Shown here piece by piece: positions 43,411 to 52,139 of a stretch of DNA of 64,000 nt; the first letter of the stretch is position 1; each line of letters opens with the position of its first letter. This DNA is from Rodentibacter sp901420285 (GTDB lineage Bacteria > Pseudomonadota > Gammaproteobacteria > Enterobacterales > Pasteurellaceae), in NCBI RefSeq assembly GCF_041734645.1, contig NZ_CP162010.1, positions 1,116,001 to 1,180,000 on the forward strand. The letters are read 5' to 3'. The notes beneath the pieces were generated by a model, which was not told the origin of the DNA, searched no databases, and was given only the letters and a program-made list of their open reading frames with translations. The translations under genes and the position numbers were made by a program.

Positions 43411-44082
43411 ATGATGAAAAAATTCTATCCGGTTTTATTATCAGCAAGTATTTTAGCATTAGCAGGCTGTGCAACTGAAGGCTCCCGTACGGTAGAAGTA
43501 CAAAAAGTTACCAGCTACAACACAGCGTATCATGGCGTAAAAGCGCCGATTTCCGTCGGTAAATTTGATAACCGTTCAAGCTATCAAAATGGCGTATTCT
43601 CCGATGGCGTCGATCAATTAGGAAATCAAGCAAAAACGATTTTAGTTTCTCATTTACAACAATCAGGCCGTTTTAGTGTTTTAGATCGCACCAATATGTC
43701 TGAAACTGCAGCAGAAGCGAAAATCAAAGGTAAAAAACAAACCTTAAAAGGCGCAAATTATGTTGTTACCGGTGATGTAACTGAATTTGGCCGTAAAACC
43801 GTTGGCGACCAACAATTATTTGGTATTTTAGGTCGCGGAAAACAGCAAGTGGCTTATGCGAAAGTCACCTTAAATATTGTTAACACCCAAACATCCGAAG
43901 TGGTTTATTCCGTTCAAGGTGCCGGCGAATACAATCTTTCCAACCGTGAAGTATTAGGCTTTGGCGGTACATCAGGATACGACTCTACACTCAATGGTAA
44001 AGTGTTAGATTTAGCTATTCGTGAAGCGGTAAACAACCTTGTTTCAGGTGTTGAAGCCGGTCAATGGAAACCGGCTAATTAA
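43411..44082 (+). CDS. CsgG/HfaB-family lipoprotein
   Basis: 223 residues from ATG 43411 (MMKKFYPVLL), following AAGGATTCT. Lipobox A-L-A-G-C, then a CsgG-like domain (ISVGKFDNRSSY, VLDRTNMSE, ANYVVTGDVTEFGRK). In CsgG/HfaB proteins this forms an outer-membrane-associated channel or assembly factor; in this three-gene set the role is undefined. The next two genes, DUF4810 and DUF799 lipoproteins, follow by 10 bp and a 4-bp overlap, a conserved operon also found in Neisseria (GNA1162 locus). Confidence 0.9.
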   Translation: MMKKFYPVLLSASILALAGCATEGSRTVEVQKVTSYNTAYHGVKAPISVGKFDNRSSYQNGVFSDGVDQLGNQAKTILVSHLQQSGRFSVLDRTNMSETAAEAKIKGKKQTLKGANYVVTGDVTEFGRKTVGDQQLFGILGRGKQQVAYAKVTLNIVNTQTSEVVYSVQGAGEYNLSNREVLGFGGTSGYDSTLNGKVLDLAIREAVNNLVSGVEAGQWKPAN

Positions 44083-44092
44083 GGGTTAGAGG

Positions 44093-44503
44093 ATGAAGAA
44101 ATTAACACTTCTCGCTTGTTTGTCTGCCGTCGCTGTCTTGACGGCTTGTTCATCAGGGAACAAACAACACTCGCTCTACACTTGGAATGGTGATGTTTAC
44201 CCTTCTTCTGTTTATCAATACCTAACACAAGAAGGTGATCCGCAAGAACAATTGCAAAAATTAGAAGAACTGGCTCAACCGGATGGCGGTAACAAAGTAC
44301 CACCCGGTTTATACGCACAAATTGGACTTCTTTATGGGCAATTAGGCAATCCGGGAAAAATGGCTGAATCTTATCAAAAAGAAATGAGCCTGTTTCCTGA
44401 ATCGACGCAATACATCAATTTCCTGTTAAATAAAGGAAAAAAAATAGAGCCAGCCCAAGAAAATCGCGCAAATAAAAAAGCGAAAAAAGGAGAGAAAAAA
44501 TGA
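44093..44503 (+). CDS. DUF4810 lipoprotein
   Basis: 136 residues. Signal peptide with lipobox V-L-T-A-C19, then LYTWNGDVYPSSVYQYL, the DUF4810 signature, and a TPR-like helical part (PPGLYAQIGLLYGQLGNPGKMAESYQ). A Lys-rich C-terminus ends it. Function unknown; it is always found with the CsgG-like and GNA1162-like neighbours, suggesting a complex at the outer membrane. Its end overlaps the next gene by four bases. Confidence 0.9.
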   Translation: MKKLTLLACLSAVAVLTACSSGNKQHSLYTWNGDVYPSSVYQYLTQEGDPQEQLQKLEELAQPDGGNKVPPGLYAQIGLLYGQLGNPGKMAESYQKEMSLFPESTQYINFLLNKGKKIEPAQENRANKKAKKGEKK

Positions 44504-45174
44504 GAAAAATTTCACTCTATTTAGCAATGGCTTGCGCATTTTTGCTTTCTGCGTGTTCTGGAATGAAGTCAACGCCGTATGACTATACCAACTATTTAGA
44601 GAGTAAACCTCGCTCTATTTTAGTATTGCTTCCAACCGATACGACCAATGATGTAAAAAGCTCCCCAGCTGTATTGGCGCAGGCTATCTCGCCATTGGCT
44701 GAAAATGGTTACTATGTTTTTCCACCGGCTCTTGTCTATCAAACCTTTAAAAATAACGGGTTAACACAAGCGCAAGAAATTCATAACGTCAACCCACAAA
44801 AATTACGCGATATTTTTGGTGCGGATGCCGTGCTCTACATTAATGTGGACGACTACGGTGTGAATTACCAAGTATTCGACAGTGTGACCAGAGTGAAAGT
44901 GAGTGGCAAACTCGTTGACTTACGCAATGGTAAAACATTATGGGAAGGTAAAGGTTATGCGGACGATGCTGAAAGCAATAACAACGGTAATGCGCTTGCT
45001 ATGCTGGTGACCGCAGTCGTTAAACAGATTGTCAATAACGTGTCTGATAAAGGATATAAAGTGGCAGGATGGGCAACCGGAAATATGTTAGGTCGTTCTT
45101 GTAATGGTTGCTTGCTTTACGGCCCAAGACATCCATCATACGGACAAGATCCTCAATTAAAGATGCCTAAATAA
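44500..45174 (+). CDS. GNA1162-family (DUF799) lipoprotein
   Basis: 224 residues. Lipobox L-S-A-C19 after a clear signal peptide. The DUF799 core includes PRSILVLLPTDTTNDVKSSP, FGADAVLYINVDDYGVNY and GKTLWEGKGYA. The meningococcal homologue GNA1162 has a fold resembling TolB N-terminal domains and was studied as a vaccine antigen. Start overlaps the preceding gene (ATGA), supporting coupled translation. A strong terminator follows. Confidence 0.92.
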   Translation: MRKISLYLAMACAFLLSACSGMKSTPYDYTNYLESKPRSILVLLPTDTTNDVKSSPAVLAQAISPLAENGYYVFPPALVYQTFKNNGLTQAQEIHNVNPQKLRDIFGADAVLYINVDDYGVNYQVFDSVTRVKVSGKLVDLRNGKTLWEGKGYADDAESNNNGNALAMLVTAVVKQIVNNVSDKGYKVAGWATGNMLGRSCNGCLLYGPRHPSYGQDPQLKMPK

Positions 45175-45191
45175 TCCCCTCTCCATAAACC

Positions 45192-45231
45192 AAAGGCTGA
45201 TTTCGACACACTGTCAAAATCAGCCTTTTTT
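45192..45231 (+). terminator. Terminator of the CsgG/DUF4810/DUF799 operon
   Basis: AAAGGCTGATTT pairs with AAATCAGCCTTT and is followed by T's. Confidence 0.9.
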
Positions 45232-45291
45232 AATGAATAAATGCGGTCCGTTTTCAAAATGTTTTTCTGGATTGAAAAACGCCTCAAAAAT

Positions 45292-45652
45292 TAATCTATC
45301 CCCCAAAAAGTTAGACGATTACTTAAAGGACTGTTTTCGATAATTTTTAATTTCAGTTGAATTCGTCAGTGGTTATAGTAATCCAAATAATCCTTCACTT
45401 CTTCTACTATTTTCTCTTTTGTTTTAAATTCCTTGCCATAAACATGCCATTTTTAGTTGCCCCAAAAATGCTCCATTGCCACATATGCGTTAGAAGGAAT
45501 ATTGTAAAAACCCGTGGCTTCTCTGATACTCATTTTTCCATTCAAAATAGGTTGGAGAGCCTATAATTTAAATTCTGTTGTGTGATATTTACCCATAAAA
45601 AATCTGCACCTCAATTGTTGGTTGTTGAATCCAACTTTTGGAGTGCAGATCA
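45292..45652 (-). mobile_element. Internally deleted IS3-family element, copy 2
   Basis: About 361 bp, closely similar to copy 1 along its whole length (same deletion joint, same orientation, same right end GAGTGCAGATCA). The left end is more worn (TAATCTATCCCCCAAAAAGT). Because both copies share the same internal deletion, the deleted form has itself been copied, or the region between was duplicated or captured. The two copies bracket the lipoprotein operon as direct repeats, like a composite transposon. Confidence 0.82.
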
Positions 45653-45682
45653 GAATTCACCGCATTTTTATTTTACTGGCAA

Positions 45683-46972
45683 TTATTTGCTAATCACTTC
45701 CAAGCCTCCCATATACGGACGCAGAACTTCAGGTACGGTAATTGAGCCGTCTTCATTTTGATAATTTTCAAGTACAGCGACTAACGTACGACCGACTGCC
45801 AAACCCGAGCCATTTAAAGTGTGTACCAAACGGGTTTTCTTATCACCTTTGGCTTTGCAACGCGCTTGCATACGACGCGCTTGGAAGTCCCACATATTAG
45901 AGCAAGAAGAAATTTCACGATATGTATTTTGTGCCGGCACCCATACTTCTAAATCATAGGTTTTACAAGAACCGAACCCCATGTCACCGGTGCAAAGTAG
46001 CACTTTACGATATGGAAGATTTAACAATTGCAACACTTTTTCTGCATGGCCGGTAAGCTCTTCCAAAGCTTCCATAGATTTATCCGGATCAACGATTTGT
46101 ACCATTTCTACTTTGTCAAATTGATGCATACGAATTAAACCACGCGTATCGCGTCCGTAAGAACCCGCTTCAGAACGGAAACATGGCGTGTGAGCAGTCA
46201 TTTTGATTGGCAATTCCGCTTCATCGATAATCACATCGCGCACTAAATTGGTAACAGGCACTTCGGCGGTTGGAATCAGTGCGTAAGGTTGTTCGCCTTC
46301 AAGCGCGTTGGTATGAAACAAATCTTCGCCGAATTTCGGTAATTGCCCTGTGCCGTAAAGGGTCGCGTGATTCACCAAATAAGGTACGTAAGTTTCTAAA
46401 TAGCCGTGTTGTTCAGTATGTAAATCCAACATAAATTGCGCCAATGCACGATGCATTTTGGCGATTTGCCCTTTCATCACGGCAAAACGCGCACCGGCTA
46501 ATTTGGCGCCAGCAGCGAAATCCAAGCCTTCCGCCAGTTCGCCCAAGGTGACGTGATCTTTAATTTCAAAATTAAAGGTACGCGGCACGCCCCAACGTAA
46601 AATTTCAAAGTTTTCCGTGTCATCTTTACCGAGTGGCACTTCCTCTGCCGGCAGATTCGGAATACTTAATGCAATTTTGTTGATCTCTAACAGCACCGCA
46701 TCCAATTGCGTTTTCGCCTCATTTAATCGATTCCCCATATCGTCCACTTCAGCGAGTAATGGCGCGATATCTTCGCCGCGCCCTTTGGCAGCCCCAATCG
46801 CTTTCGAACGCGTATTGCGCTCCGCCTGCAAAGTTTCGGTTTGTACTTGAAGCGCTTTACGTTGCTCTTCTAAAGCGATGAGTTTTTCGGTATCCAAAAT
46901 GAAATTACGTTTGATTTTTAATTTTTCTGCCGTTTCCGCTAAATTATTGCGAAGTAAATTCGGATCGATCAT
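45683..46972 (-). CDS. serS: Seryl-tRNA synthetase
   Basis: 429 residues. An N-terminal antiparallel coiled-coil arm (about 25-105, with QRKALQVQTETLQAERN) binds tRNA-Ser. The class II core follows: motif 2 FRSEAGSYGRDTRGLIRMHQFDKVE and motif 3 NGSGLAVGRTLVAVLENYQNEDG. It charges tRNA-Ser and tRNA-Sec; the latter matters here since selD is itself a selenoprotein gene. A partial match to the dispersed motif (46692-46705) lies in the arm. Confidence 0.98.
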   Translation of the reverse strand: MIDPNLLRNNLAETAEKLKIKRNFILDTEKLIALEEQRKALQVQTETLQAERNTRSKAIGAAKGRGEDIAPLLAEVDDMGNRLNEAKTQLDAVLLEINKIALSIPNLPAEEVPLGKDDTENFEILRWGVPRTFNFEIKDHVTLGELAEGLDFAAGAKLAGARFAVMKGQIAKMHRALAQFMLDLHTEQHGYLETYVPYLVNHATLYGTGQLPKFGEDLFHTNALEGEQPYALIPTAEVPVTNLVRDVIIDEAELPIKMTAHTPCFRSEAGSYGRDTRGLIRMHQFDKVEMVQIVDPDKSMEALEELTGHAEKVLQLLNLPYRKVLLCTGDMGFGSCKTYDLEVWVPAQNTYREISSCSNMWDFQARRMQARCKAKGDKKTRLVHTLNGSGLAVGRTLVAVLENYQNEDGSITVPEVLRPYMGGLEVISK

Positions 46973-47221
46973 GATATTTTTCCTTACATTTCGTTGAAAT
47001 AAAAATGCGGTTATTCTATCGTGAATTGGTAAAATAAACCAGTTAAAAGCCTTTTAATAACAAGGATTTTATAAAATATACGGCATGCATTAATCATTTT
47101 TGCTTGTCCCCATCAAACCACTTTATTTTGTGATCCGGTTCAAACTTTTAAGATTTCATTCTGTTAATTTTTTGTAAAAGGAGTAAAGTGAAGCCAGTTT
47201 TAACTAGCACAGGAGCTTGCC

Positions 47222-47440
47222 ATGTTTCCCGAATTTAGAGATTTAATCACTAAACTTAAAAATACCGATGCCTATTTTGATCGTTTATTTGAAAAACATA
47301 ACGAATTGGATCATGAAATTAAAAGCAAAGAAGAAAACATTCAACTTGCAACTCATACAGAAATTGAGATCTTGAAAAAAGAGAAATTACGGATTAAAGA
47401 CGAACTTTATGCTTATTTAAGAAAAAAAGCGGCTGAATGA
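47222..47440 (+). CDS. YdcH-family (DUF465) small helical protein
   Basis: 72 residues, nearly all helical with heptad-like charge pattern. MFPEFRDLITKLK at the start and the HNELDHEIK segment match the YdcH/DUF465 family. Function is unknown in all members. GGAG precedes the start. A bidirectional terminator separates it from the convergent hpt. Confidence 0.88.
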   Translation: MFPEFRDLITKLKNTDAYFDRLFEKHNELDHEIKSKEENIQLATHTEIEILKKEKLRIKDELYAYLRKKAAE

Positions 47441-47455
47441 GGATATTTGAATAAC

Positions 47456-47487
47456 AAAAATGCGCTTAATTTTTAAGCGCATTTTTT
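47456..47487. terminator. Bidirectional terminator between ydcH-like gene and hpt
   Basis: AAAAATGCGCTTAA / TTAAGCGCATTTTTT with a 3-nt loop; A-run and T-run on the two sides. Confidence 0.92.
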
Positions 47488-47503
47488 ATTATCCGTTTTC
47501 GCA

Positions 47504-48043
47504 TTATTCTTCTAAAATAACTTTGCCGATATAGCCAAGATGACGATGACGTTGTGCATAATCAATACCGTAGCCCACCACAAATTCATCGGGAATCTCA
47601 AAACCGACCCATTCCACCGGCACCTGCACTTCACGCCGCGACGGCTTATCCAGTAAAGTACAAATAGCCAAACTTGCCGGTTCGCGTAAATTCAAAATTT
47701 CACGTACTTTTTCCAACGTATAGCCGGTGTCGATAATATCTTCCACAATAAGTACGTGTTCGCCACGAATATCACCTTCCAAATCTTTGCTAATTCTTAC
47801 ATCATGATTAGTCGTCATTCCGCTACCGTAGCTCGATGTAGTCATAAATTCAATTTCAATGGGCAATTTCAGTTCGCGCACCAGATCCGCCATAAACATG
47901 AACGAACCGCGTAGTAATCCTACCACGATGAGTTTATTAATTTGTTTTGCTTGATAAAAAGCCGTAATTTCTTCGCCTAATGCAACAATACGTGACTTTA
48001 CGTCCTCTTCCGAAATCAACACATCAACATGATGTTTTTTCAT
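47504..48043 (-). CDS. hpt: Hypoxanthine phosphoribosyltransferase
   Basis: 179 residues. The PRPP-binding loop VLIVEDIIDTGYTL is diagnostic, with VGLLRGSFMFMADLVREL upstream and the C-terminal FVVGYGIDYAQRHRHLGYIG. It salvages hypoxanthine (and guanine weakly) into nucleotides. A candidate Fur-controlled sRNA lies on the same strand just upstream and ends about 45 bp before hpt. Confidence 0.97.
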   Translation of the reverse strand: MKKHHVDVLISEEDVKSRIVALGEEITAFYQAKQINKLIVVGLLRGSFMFMADLVRELKLPIEIEFMTTSSYGSGMTTNHDVRISKDLEGDIRGEHVLIVEDIIDTGYTLEKVREILNLREPASLAICTLLDKPSRREVQVPVEWVGFEIPDEFVVGYGIDYAQRHRHLGYIGKVILEE

Positions 48044-48089
48044 TTTATTTCCTTTTTAGGTAATGAGAGCAATCGGTGGACATTTTACA

Positions 48090-48188
48090 AAAAAAAAGCT
48101 GAAGTTTAAACTTTCAGCCTTTTTAACCCTAACGAATTTACTTTCTACTCTACCTGTCGGAGCAATCTGCAATCGCTACTGAACAGAT
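48090..48188 (-). ncRNA. Candidate Fur-regulated small RNA between pmbA and hpt
   Basis: On the minus strand a promoter (-35 TTGACA at 48217-48222, 16-bp spacer, -10 TAGTAT at 48195-48200) points toward a stem (GGCTGAAAGTTT / AAACTTCAGC, one bulge) followed by nine T's at 48089-48097. The predicted RNA is about 99 nt, with no plausible reading frame. A Fur box directly precedes the promoter. This is the layout of iron-starvation sRNAs such as RyhB and HrrF; I do not claim identity with a named one. Functional alternatives are a leader for hpt or an unrelated sRNA. Confidence 0.6.
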
Positions 48189-48194
48189 GCGACC

Positions 48195-48237
48195 ATACTA
48201 ACAGAAAAGAACTTATTGTCAATAAGAATTATTCTCA
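48195..48237 (-). promoter_or_regulatory. Promoter and Fur box for the candidate sRNA
   Basis: TGAGAATAATTCTTA (minus strand, 48223-48237) is a near-palindrome matching the 7-1-7 Fur consensus except at three positions, immediately upstream of TTGACA. Confidence 0.65.
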
Positions 48238-48245
48238 ATTTTAAA

Positions 48246-49601
48246 TTAATTTCCCGAAATCTTCATTTTATCCAATAAAATCGAACCGGTTTGAATGTTG
48301 GAGCGATGCTCAATATCGTCGCCAACAGCAAGCATATTTTTCAACATATCTTGCAATCGTCCGGCGATGGTGATTTCTGCTACGGGATATTGAATTTCAC
48401 CATTTTCTACCCAAAAACCGGAAGCACCCCGGGAATAATCGCCGGTTACGATATTCACCCCCTGCCCCATCACATCAGTGACTAACAAACCACTGCCCAT
48501 TTCGCGCAAAAGAGCACTTAATCCGCCAGTTAAATTAGGTTGTACCAACCAGTTATGAATACCGCCGGCGTGCCCGTTACTTTGCATACCAAGTTTTTTA
48601 CCGCTGTAATGGGTTAATAAATAGGTTTGCAGCACGCCATCTTGTACGATTTCCATATTTTGTGTGCGCACGCCTTCACTATCAAATGGCGTCGATGCCA
48701 AGCGACGTAATAAATGCGGACGTTCACTAAGGTTAAACCAACTCGGTAATAATCGTTCGCCCAATTTATCTAACAGAAAACTCGAATTACGGTACAAACT
48801 GCCACCGCTAATTGCTGCGGCAAAGTGAGACATAAGGCCGGTCGCCACATCATTTAAGAAAATCACCGGCACTTCACGCGTGCTGAGTTTTTGCGGATTT
48901 AAGCGTGCCAGTACTTTTTCCGCACAATTTTTACCCACCCAAATCGGCGAACACAATTTGTCGAATTCGCGCGAGACCGTATATTCATAATCGTTCTCTA
49001 AGGCATCTTGCACGCCGCCGATGACAGAACAAGACAATGAATAACGGCTGGACAAATAACTTTGCAGCATCCCGTGCGTATTGCCGTACACACGCACGCC
49101 GCAGTGCGAATTGAAACTCGCGCCATTACTGTTCACAATGCGTTCATCAGCTTCCAATGCGGTGCTCTCAGCGAGTCTCGCCAGTTCCGCAGCATGTTCC
49201 ACGTTCACTTCGGCAGCGTGATACAGTGCTAAATCCGGCGCCTCAAATGCCATCAATTCTTTTTCGGCTAAGCCTGCACAGTCGTCAGGAGAAGTATATT
49301 TGGCAATCGCCAATGCAGCTTCAATTGCATTTTTAATTGCGCGTTTGCTTAAATCAGAAGTTGATGCATTGCCTTTTTGTTGTCCTAAATAAACGGAAAT
49401 ACCTAGCGCGCCATCATTGGTAAATTCGACATTTTCGATTTCCTGCAAACGGGTAGAAACGGACAAACCGCTCACTTTAGTGACGCTCACTTCTGCCGTT
49501 GCGCCTGCTTTTTGCGCAGTCTCAAGAGCAAAACTCACCGCATCGCGTAAATCTTGTTGTTGCGCCTTCAAAAGTGCGGTCTGATTTTCAACTGTTTTCA
49601 T
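48246..49601 (-). CDS. pmbA: Metalloprotease PmbA/TldE
   Basis: 451 residues, full family length. Motifs: TAQKAGATAEVSVTKVSGLS near the start, VIFLNDVATGLMSHFAAAISGGSLYRN in the middle and ASGFWVENGEIQYPVAEITIAG at the end. With TldD it forms a heteromeric protease that degrades unfolded peptides and processes microcin-type precursors and CcdA. It is divergent from darP, as in E. coli. The dispersed motif (49155-49166) encodes ESTALEADE on this strand. Confidence 0.95.
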   Translation of the reverse strand: MKTVENQTALLKAQQQDLRDAVSFALETAQKAGATAEVSVTKVSGLSVSTRLQEIENVEFTNDGALGISVYLGQQKGNASTSDLSKRAIKNAIEAALAIAKYTSPDDCAGLAEKELMAFEAPDLALYHAAEVNVEHAAELARLAESTALEADERIVNSNGASFNSHCGVRVYGNTHGMLQSYLSSRYSLSCSVIGGVQDALENDYEYTVSREFDKLCSPIWVGKNCAEKVLARLNPQKLSTREVPVIFLNDVATGLMSHFAAAISGGSLYRNSSFLLDKLGERLLPSWFNLSERPHLLRRLASTPFDSEGVRTQNMEIVQDGVLQTYLLTHYSGKKLGMQSNGHAGGIHNWLVQPNLTGGLSALLREMGSGLLVTDVMGQGVNIVTGDYSRGASGFWVENGEIQYPVAEITIAGRLQDMLKNMLAVGDDIEHRSNIQTGSILLDKMKISGN

Positions 49602-49689
49602 AAGTTTACCCCGGTAAAAATTTGCCGCATTTTATCTTATTTCCAAAGTTTATGCTAAAATGCGCGCCAAATTTCAAAAAAGGAATGAC

Positions 49690-50226
49690 ATGGCAAAAGG
49701 CAAAAAGAAAGACGTTTTTGATTGGGAAGATGAAGAGCAAGAAGAAATCATTTGGGTCAGTAAAAGCGAAATCAAACGTGATGCGGAGGAGCTCAAACAA
49801 CTCGGTGAAAAACTGGTGAACTTAACCAAAGCCAATCTGACTAAAATGCCGCTTGACGATTCTTTACTGGATGCAGTGGAACTGGCTCAACGCTTGCAAA
49901 AAGAAGCGCGCCGCCGCCAGTTGCAGTATATCGGTAAATTATTACGCGGTATGGATGTGGAGCCAATTCGTGAAGCCCTTGCCAAAATTGAAAACAAACA
50001 TAATCAACAACAAGCGATGCTGCATAAATTGGAAAAAGTACGCGACGAATTGGTGGAAAAAGGCGATGCAGCACTCACCAACTTATTGAACGATTATCCG
50101 AAAGCAGATCGCCAACAACTACGTAATTTAATACGTGCCGCGCAAAAGGAACAAGCGCAAAACAAGCCTTCCAAAGCTTATCGTGAAATTTATCAAATAT
50201 TAAAAACGTTGATGCTGACAGATTAA
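49690..50226 (+). CDS. darP: Ribosome biogenesis factor DarP (YjgA)
   Basis: 178 residues from ATG 49690 (MAKGKKKDVFDWEDEE), chosen for AAGGAA eight bases before and for the family start; an upstream in-frame ATG at 49660 lacks support. RRRQLQYIGKLLR is the DUF615 signature. It binds late 50S precursors and promotes peptidyl-transferase centre maturation. Confidence 0.93.
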   Translation: MAKGKKKDVFDWEDEEQEEIIWVSKSEIKRDAEELKQLGEKLVNLTKANLTKMPLDDSLLDAVELAQRLQKEARRRQLQYIGKLLRGMDVEPIREALAKIENKHNQQQAMLHKLEKVRDELVEKGDAALTNLLNDYPKADRQQLRNLIRAAQKEQAQNKPSKAYREIYQILKTLMLTD

Positions 50227-50306
50227 CCCTACCGACCGGGCATCTTTGGGTTTAACCGTAAAAAGTATGGTTTGTCACTCTTTTGAACAGGATTTAAACA
50301 TTTTTT

Positions 50307-50912
50307 ATGAATATTCGTTGGAATAGCGTTCTTGGTCTCGCCTCGCTGTGTTTACTAGGTTGGTATTATTCGCTTAATCAAGACGACAGCGATTTGCAAA
50401 GCTTGGTTAAAACGCCGGACAGCCCGGATTATATCGGTAATAAGATGGAAACTACCGTTTTTTCACCGGAAGGTAAAAAACAATATTTAGCCTTTTCCGA
50501 GAAAGTGGAACATTTCGGCCAAAACGGTAAAACTAACTTTACTGCGCCGTTGGTTTATCTGTTCAATTTTCCCGCCGATAATTCCGTGCCAAAAAATGAG
50601 TCGGCTAAATTACCGGAAACGCAAAGTTGGAAATTAAGCGCACTGAATGCGGTGCTCACCAGAGACGAGATGCTTTATCTAACAGGCGATGTGGTGGTGG
50701 AAAGTTTGACGCCGGCTTCCCGTCTGCAACGTATTGAAACCGAATCGGCGACGGTAAATTTAAAAACACAAGATATTACATCGAACGAAGCCGTTAAAAT
50801 CAATGGACAAAATTTTAATTCCACCGGTTTAAAAATGGTCGGAAATTTACGCCAGCAAGCGGCAACCTTAAAGGAACAAGTAAAAACATATTATGAAATT
50901 AGCAAACCGTAA
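50307..50912 (+). CDS. lptC: LPS export protein LptC
   Basis: 201 residues. An N-terminal membrane anchor (NSVLGLASLCLLGWYYSL) is followed by the beta-jellyroll with YLAFSEKVEHFG and LYLTGDVVVESLTP. It takes LPS from LptBFG and passes it to LptA across the periplasm. Overlap with lptA is 20 bp. A motif-like copy (50642-50655) encodes LNAVLT in the jellyroll. Confidence 0.93.
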   Translation: MNIRWNSVLGLASLCLLGWYYSLNQDDSDLQSLVKTPDSPDYIGNKMETTVFSPEGKKQYLAFSEKVEHFGQNGKTNFTAPLVYLFNFPADNSVPKNESAKLPETQSWKLSALNAVLTRDEMLYLTGDVVVESLTPASRLQRIETESATVNLKTQDITSNEAVKINGQNFNSTGLKMVGNLRQQAATLKEQVKTYYEISKP

Positions 50913-51408
50913 ACTTCTTCTCATTTCCACTTTGATGATGACTTCCCTTTCTGCTTTCGCCTTAAGAGAAGATTCCAATCAACCAATTAATATCGTGTCG
51001 GATAATCAATCCCTAGACATGGAAAGCAGCGTAGTAACATTCACCGATAATGTGGTGATTACTCAAGGTTCAATTTTAATTAACGCCAATAAAGTGGTAA
51101 TCACCCGTCCGGCAACAAATTCCGGCAACAAAGAAACCGTGGAAGCATTCGGCAATCCGGTGACCTTCCACCAAGTCATGGACGATGGCAAACCGGTGGA
51201 TGGTAAAGCGAACAAAGTGCACTACGATCTTGGTAGCGAGTTCTTAACACTAACCGGCAATGCGGAGTTAAAACAGCTTGATAGCAAAATTAACGGCGAA
51301 CGTATTACTTATGATGTGAAAAAACAGCAGTTAAAGGCTAACGGCGGTAAATCTCGCGTACAAACACTGCTGATTCCAGCCCAATTACAACAAAAAGGGA
51401 CGAAATAA
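50893..51408 (+). CDS. lptA: LPS transport periplasmic protein LptA
   Basis: 171 residues. Signal peptide to about residue 23 (SAFA). The OstA-like jellyroll has NQPINIVSDNQSLDMESSVVTF and VHYDLGSEFLTLTGNAEL. LptA oligomers form the periplasmic bridge for LPS. It is followed after three bases by lptB. Confidence 0.95.
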   Translation: MKLANRKLLLISTLMMTSLSAFALREDSNQPINIVSDNQSLDMESSVVTFTDNVVITQGSILINANKVVITRPATNSGNKETVEAFGNPVTFHQVMDDGKPVDGKANKVHYDLGSEFLTLTGNAELKQLDSKINGERITYDVKKQQLKANGGKSRVQTLLIPAQLQQKGTK

Positions 51409-51411
51409 TCG

Positions 51412-52137
51412 ATGTCTGTTTTACATGCGGAATTTCTCGCAAAAAGTTATAAAAGCCGCAAAGTGGTTTCCGATGTCAGCCTGACCGTACATTCCAATGA
51501 AATCGTCGGCTTACTCGGACCGAATGGTGCAGGCAAAACCACTACTTTCTATATGGTTGTGGGATTGGTTCGTCAAGACGAAGGCAAAATCGTCATTGAC
51601 GGTGAAGATATTAGTTTCCTTCCGATGCATAGTCGCGCGCAACGTGGAATCGGTTATCTACCTCAAGAAGCCTCTATTTTTCGTCGCTTAAGCGTTTACG
51701 ATAACTTAATGGCAGTATTAGAAATCCGTAAAGATCTCACGCCTGAGCAACGTCGAGAAAGAGCGGATGAGTTAATCGAAGAATTTAATATCGGTCACAT
51801 TCGTGACAGCCTTGGGCAAGCGCTTTCCGGCGGGGAACGGCGTCGTGTGGAAATCGCGCGCGCACTGGCGGCAAACCCAAAATTCATTTTGTTAGACGAG
51901 CCCTTCGCCGGTGTTGATCCGATTTCTGTCACCGACATTAAGAAAATCATCACTGATTTACGCAATCGCGGTTTGGGCGTATTAATCACCGACCACAATG
52001 TGCGCGAAACCCTAGACGTGTGCGAACGCGCTTATATTGTAGGCGAAGGCAAAATTATTGCCACCGGTACACCGCAAGAAGTGATGAATGACGAGCACGT
52101 GAAACGCGTATATCTCGGTGAACAATTTAAATTATAA
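51412..52137 (+). CDS. lptB: LPS export ABC ATPase LptB
   Basis: 241 residues. Walker A GPNGAGKTT (about 38-46), Q-loop GYLPQEASIF, signature LSGGERRRVEIARAL and Walker B ILLDEPFAGVDP are all intact. It powers LPS extraction from the inner membrane with LptFG, which are not in the window. It lies two bases before ptsN. Confidence 0.98.
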   Translation: MSVLHAEFLAKSYKSRKVVSDVSLTVHSNEIVGLLGPNGAGKTTTFYMVVGLVRQDEGKIVIDGEDISFLPMHSRAQRGIGYLPQEASIFRRLSVYDNLMAVLEIRKDLTPEQRRERADELIEEFNIGHIRDSLGQALSGGERRRVEIARALAANPKFILLDEPFAGVDPISVTDIKKIITDLRNRGLGVLITDHNVRETLDVCERAYIVGEGKIIATGTPQEVMNDEHVKRVYLGEQFKL

Positions 52138-52139
52138 AG

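Noticed and set aside
45357..45566. 69-codon plus-strand frame
   Set aside because: It is the reverse of the IS3-type remnant copy 2.
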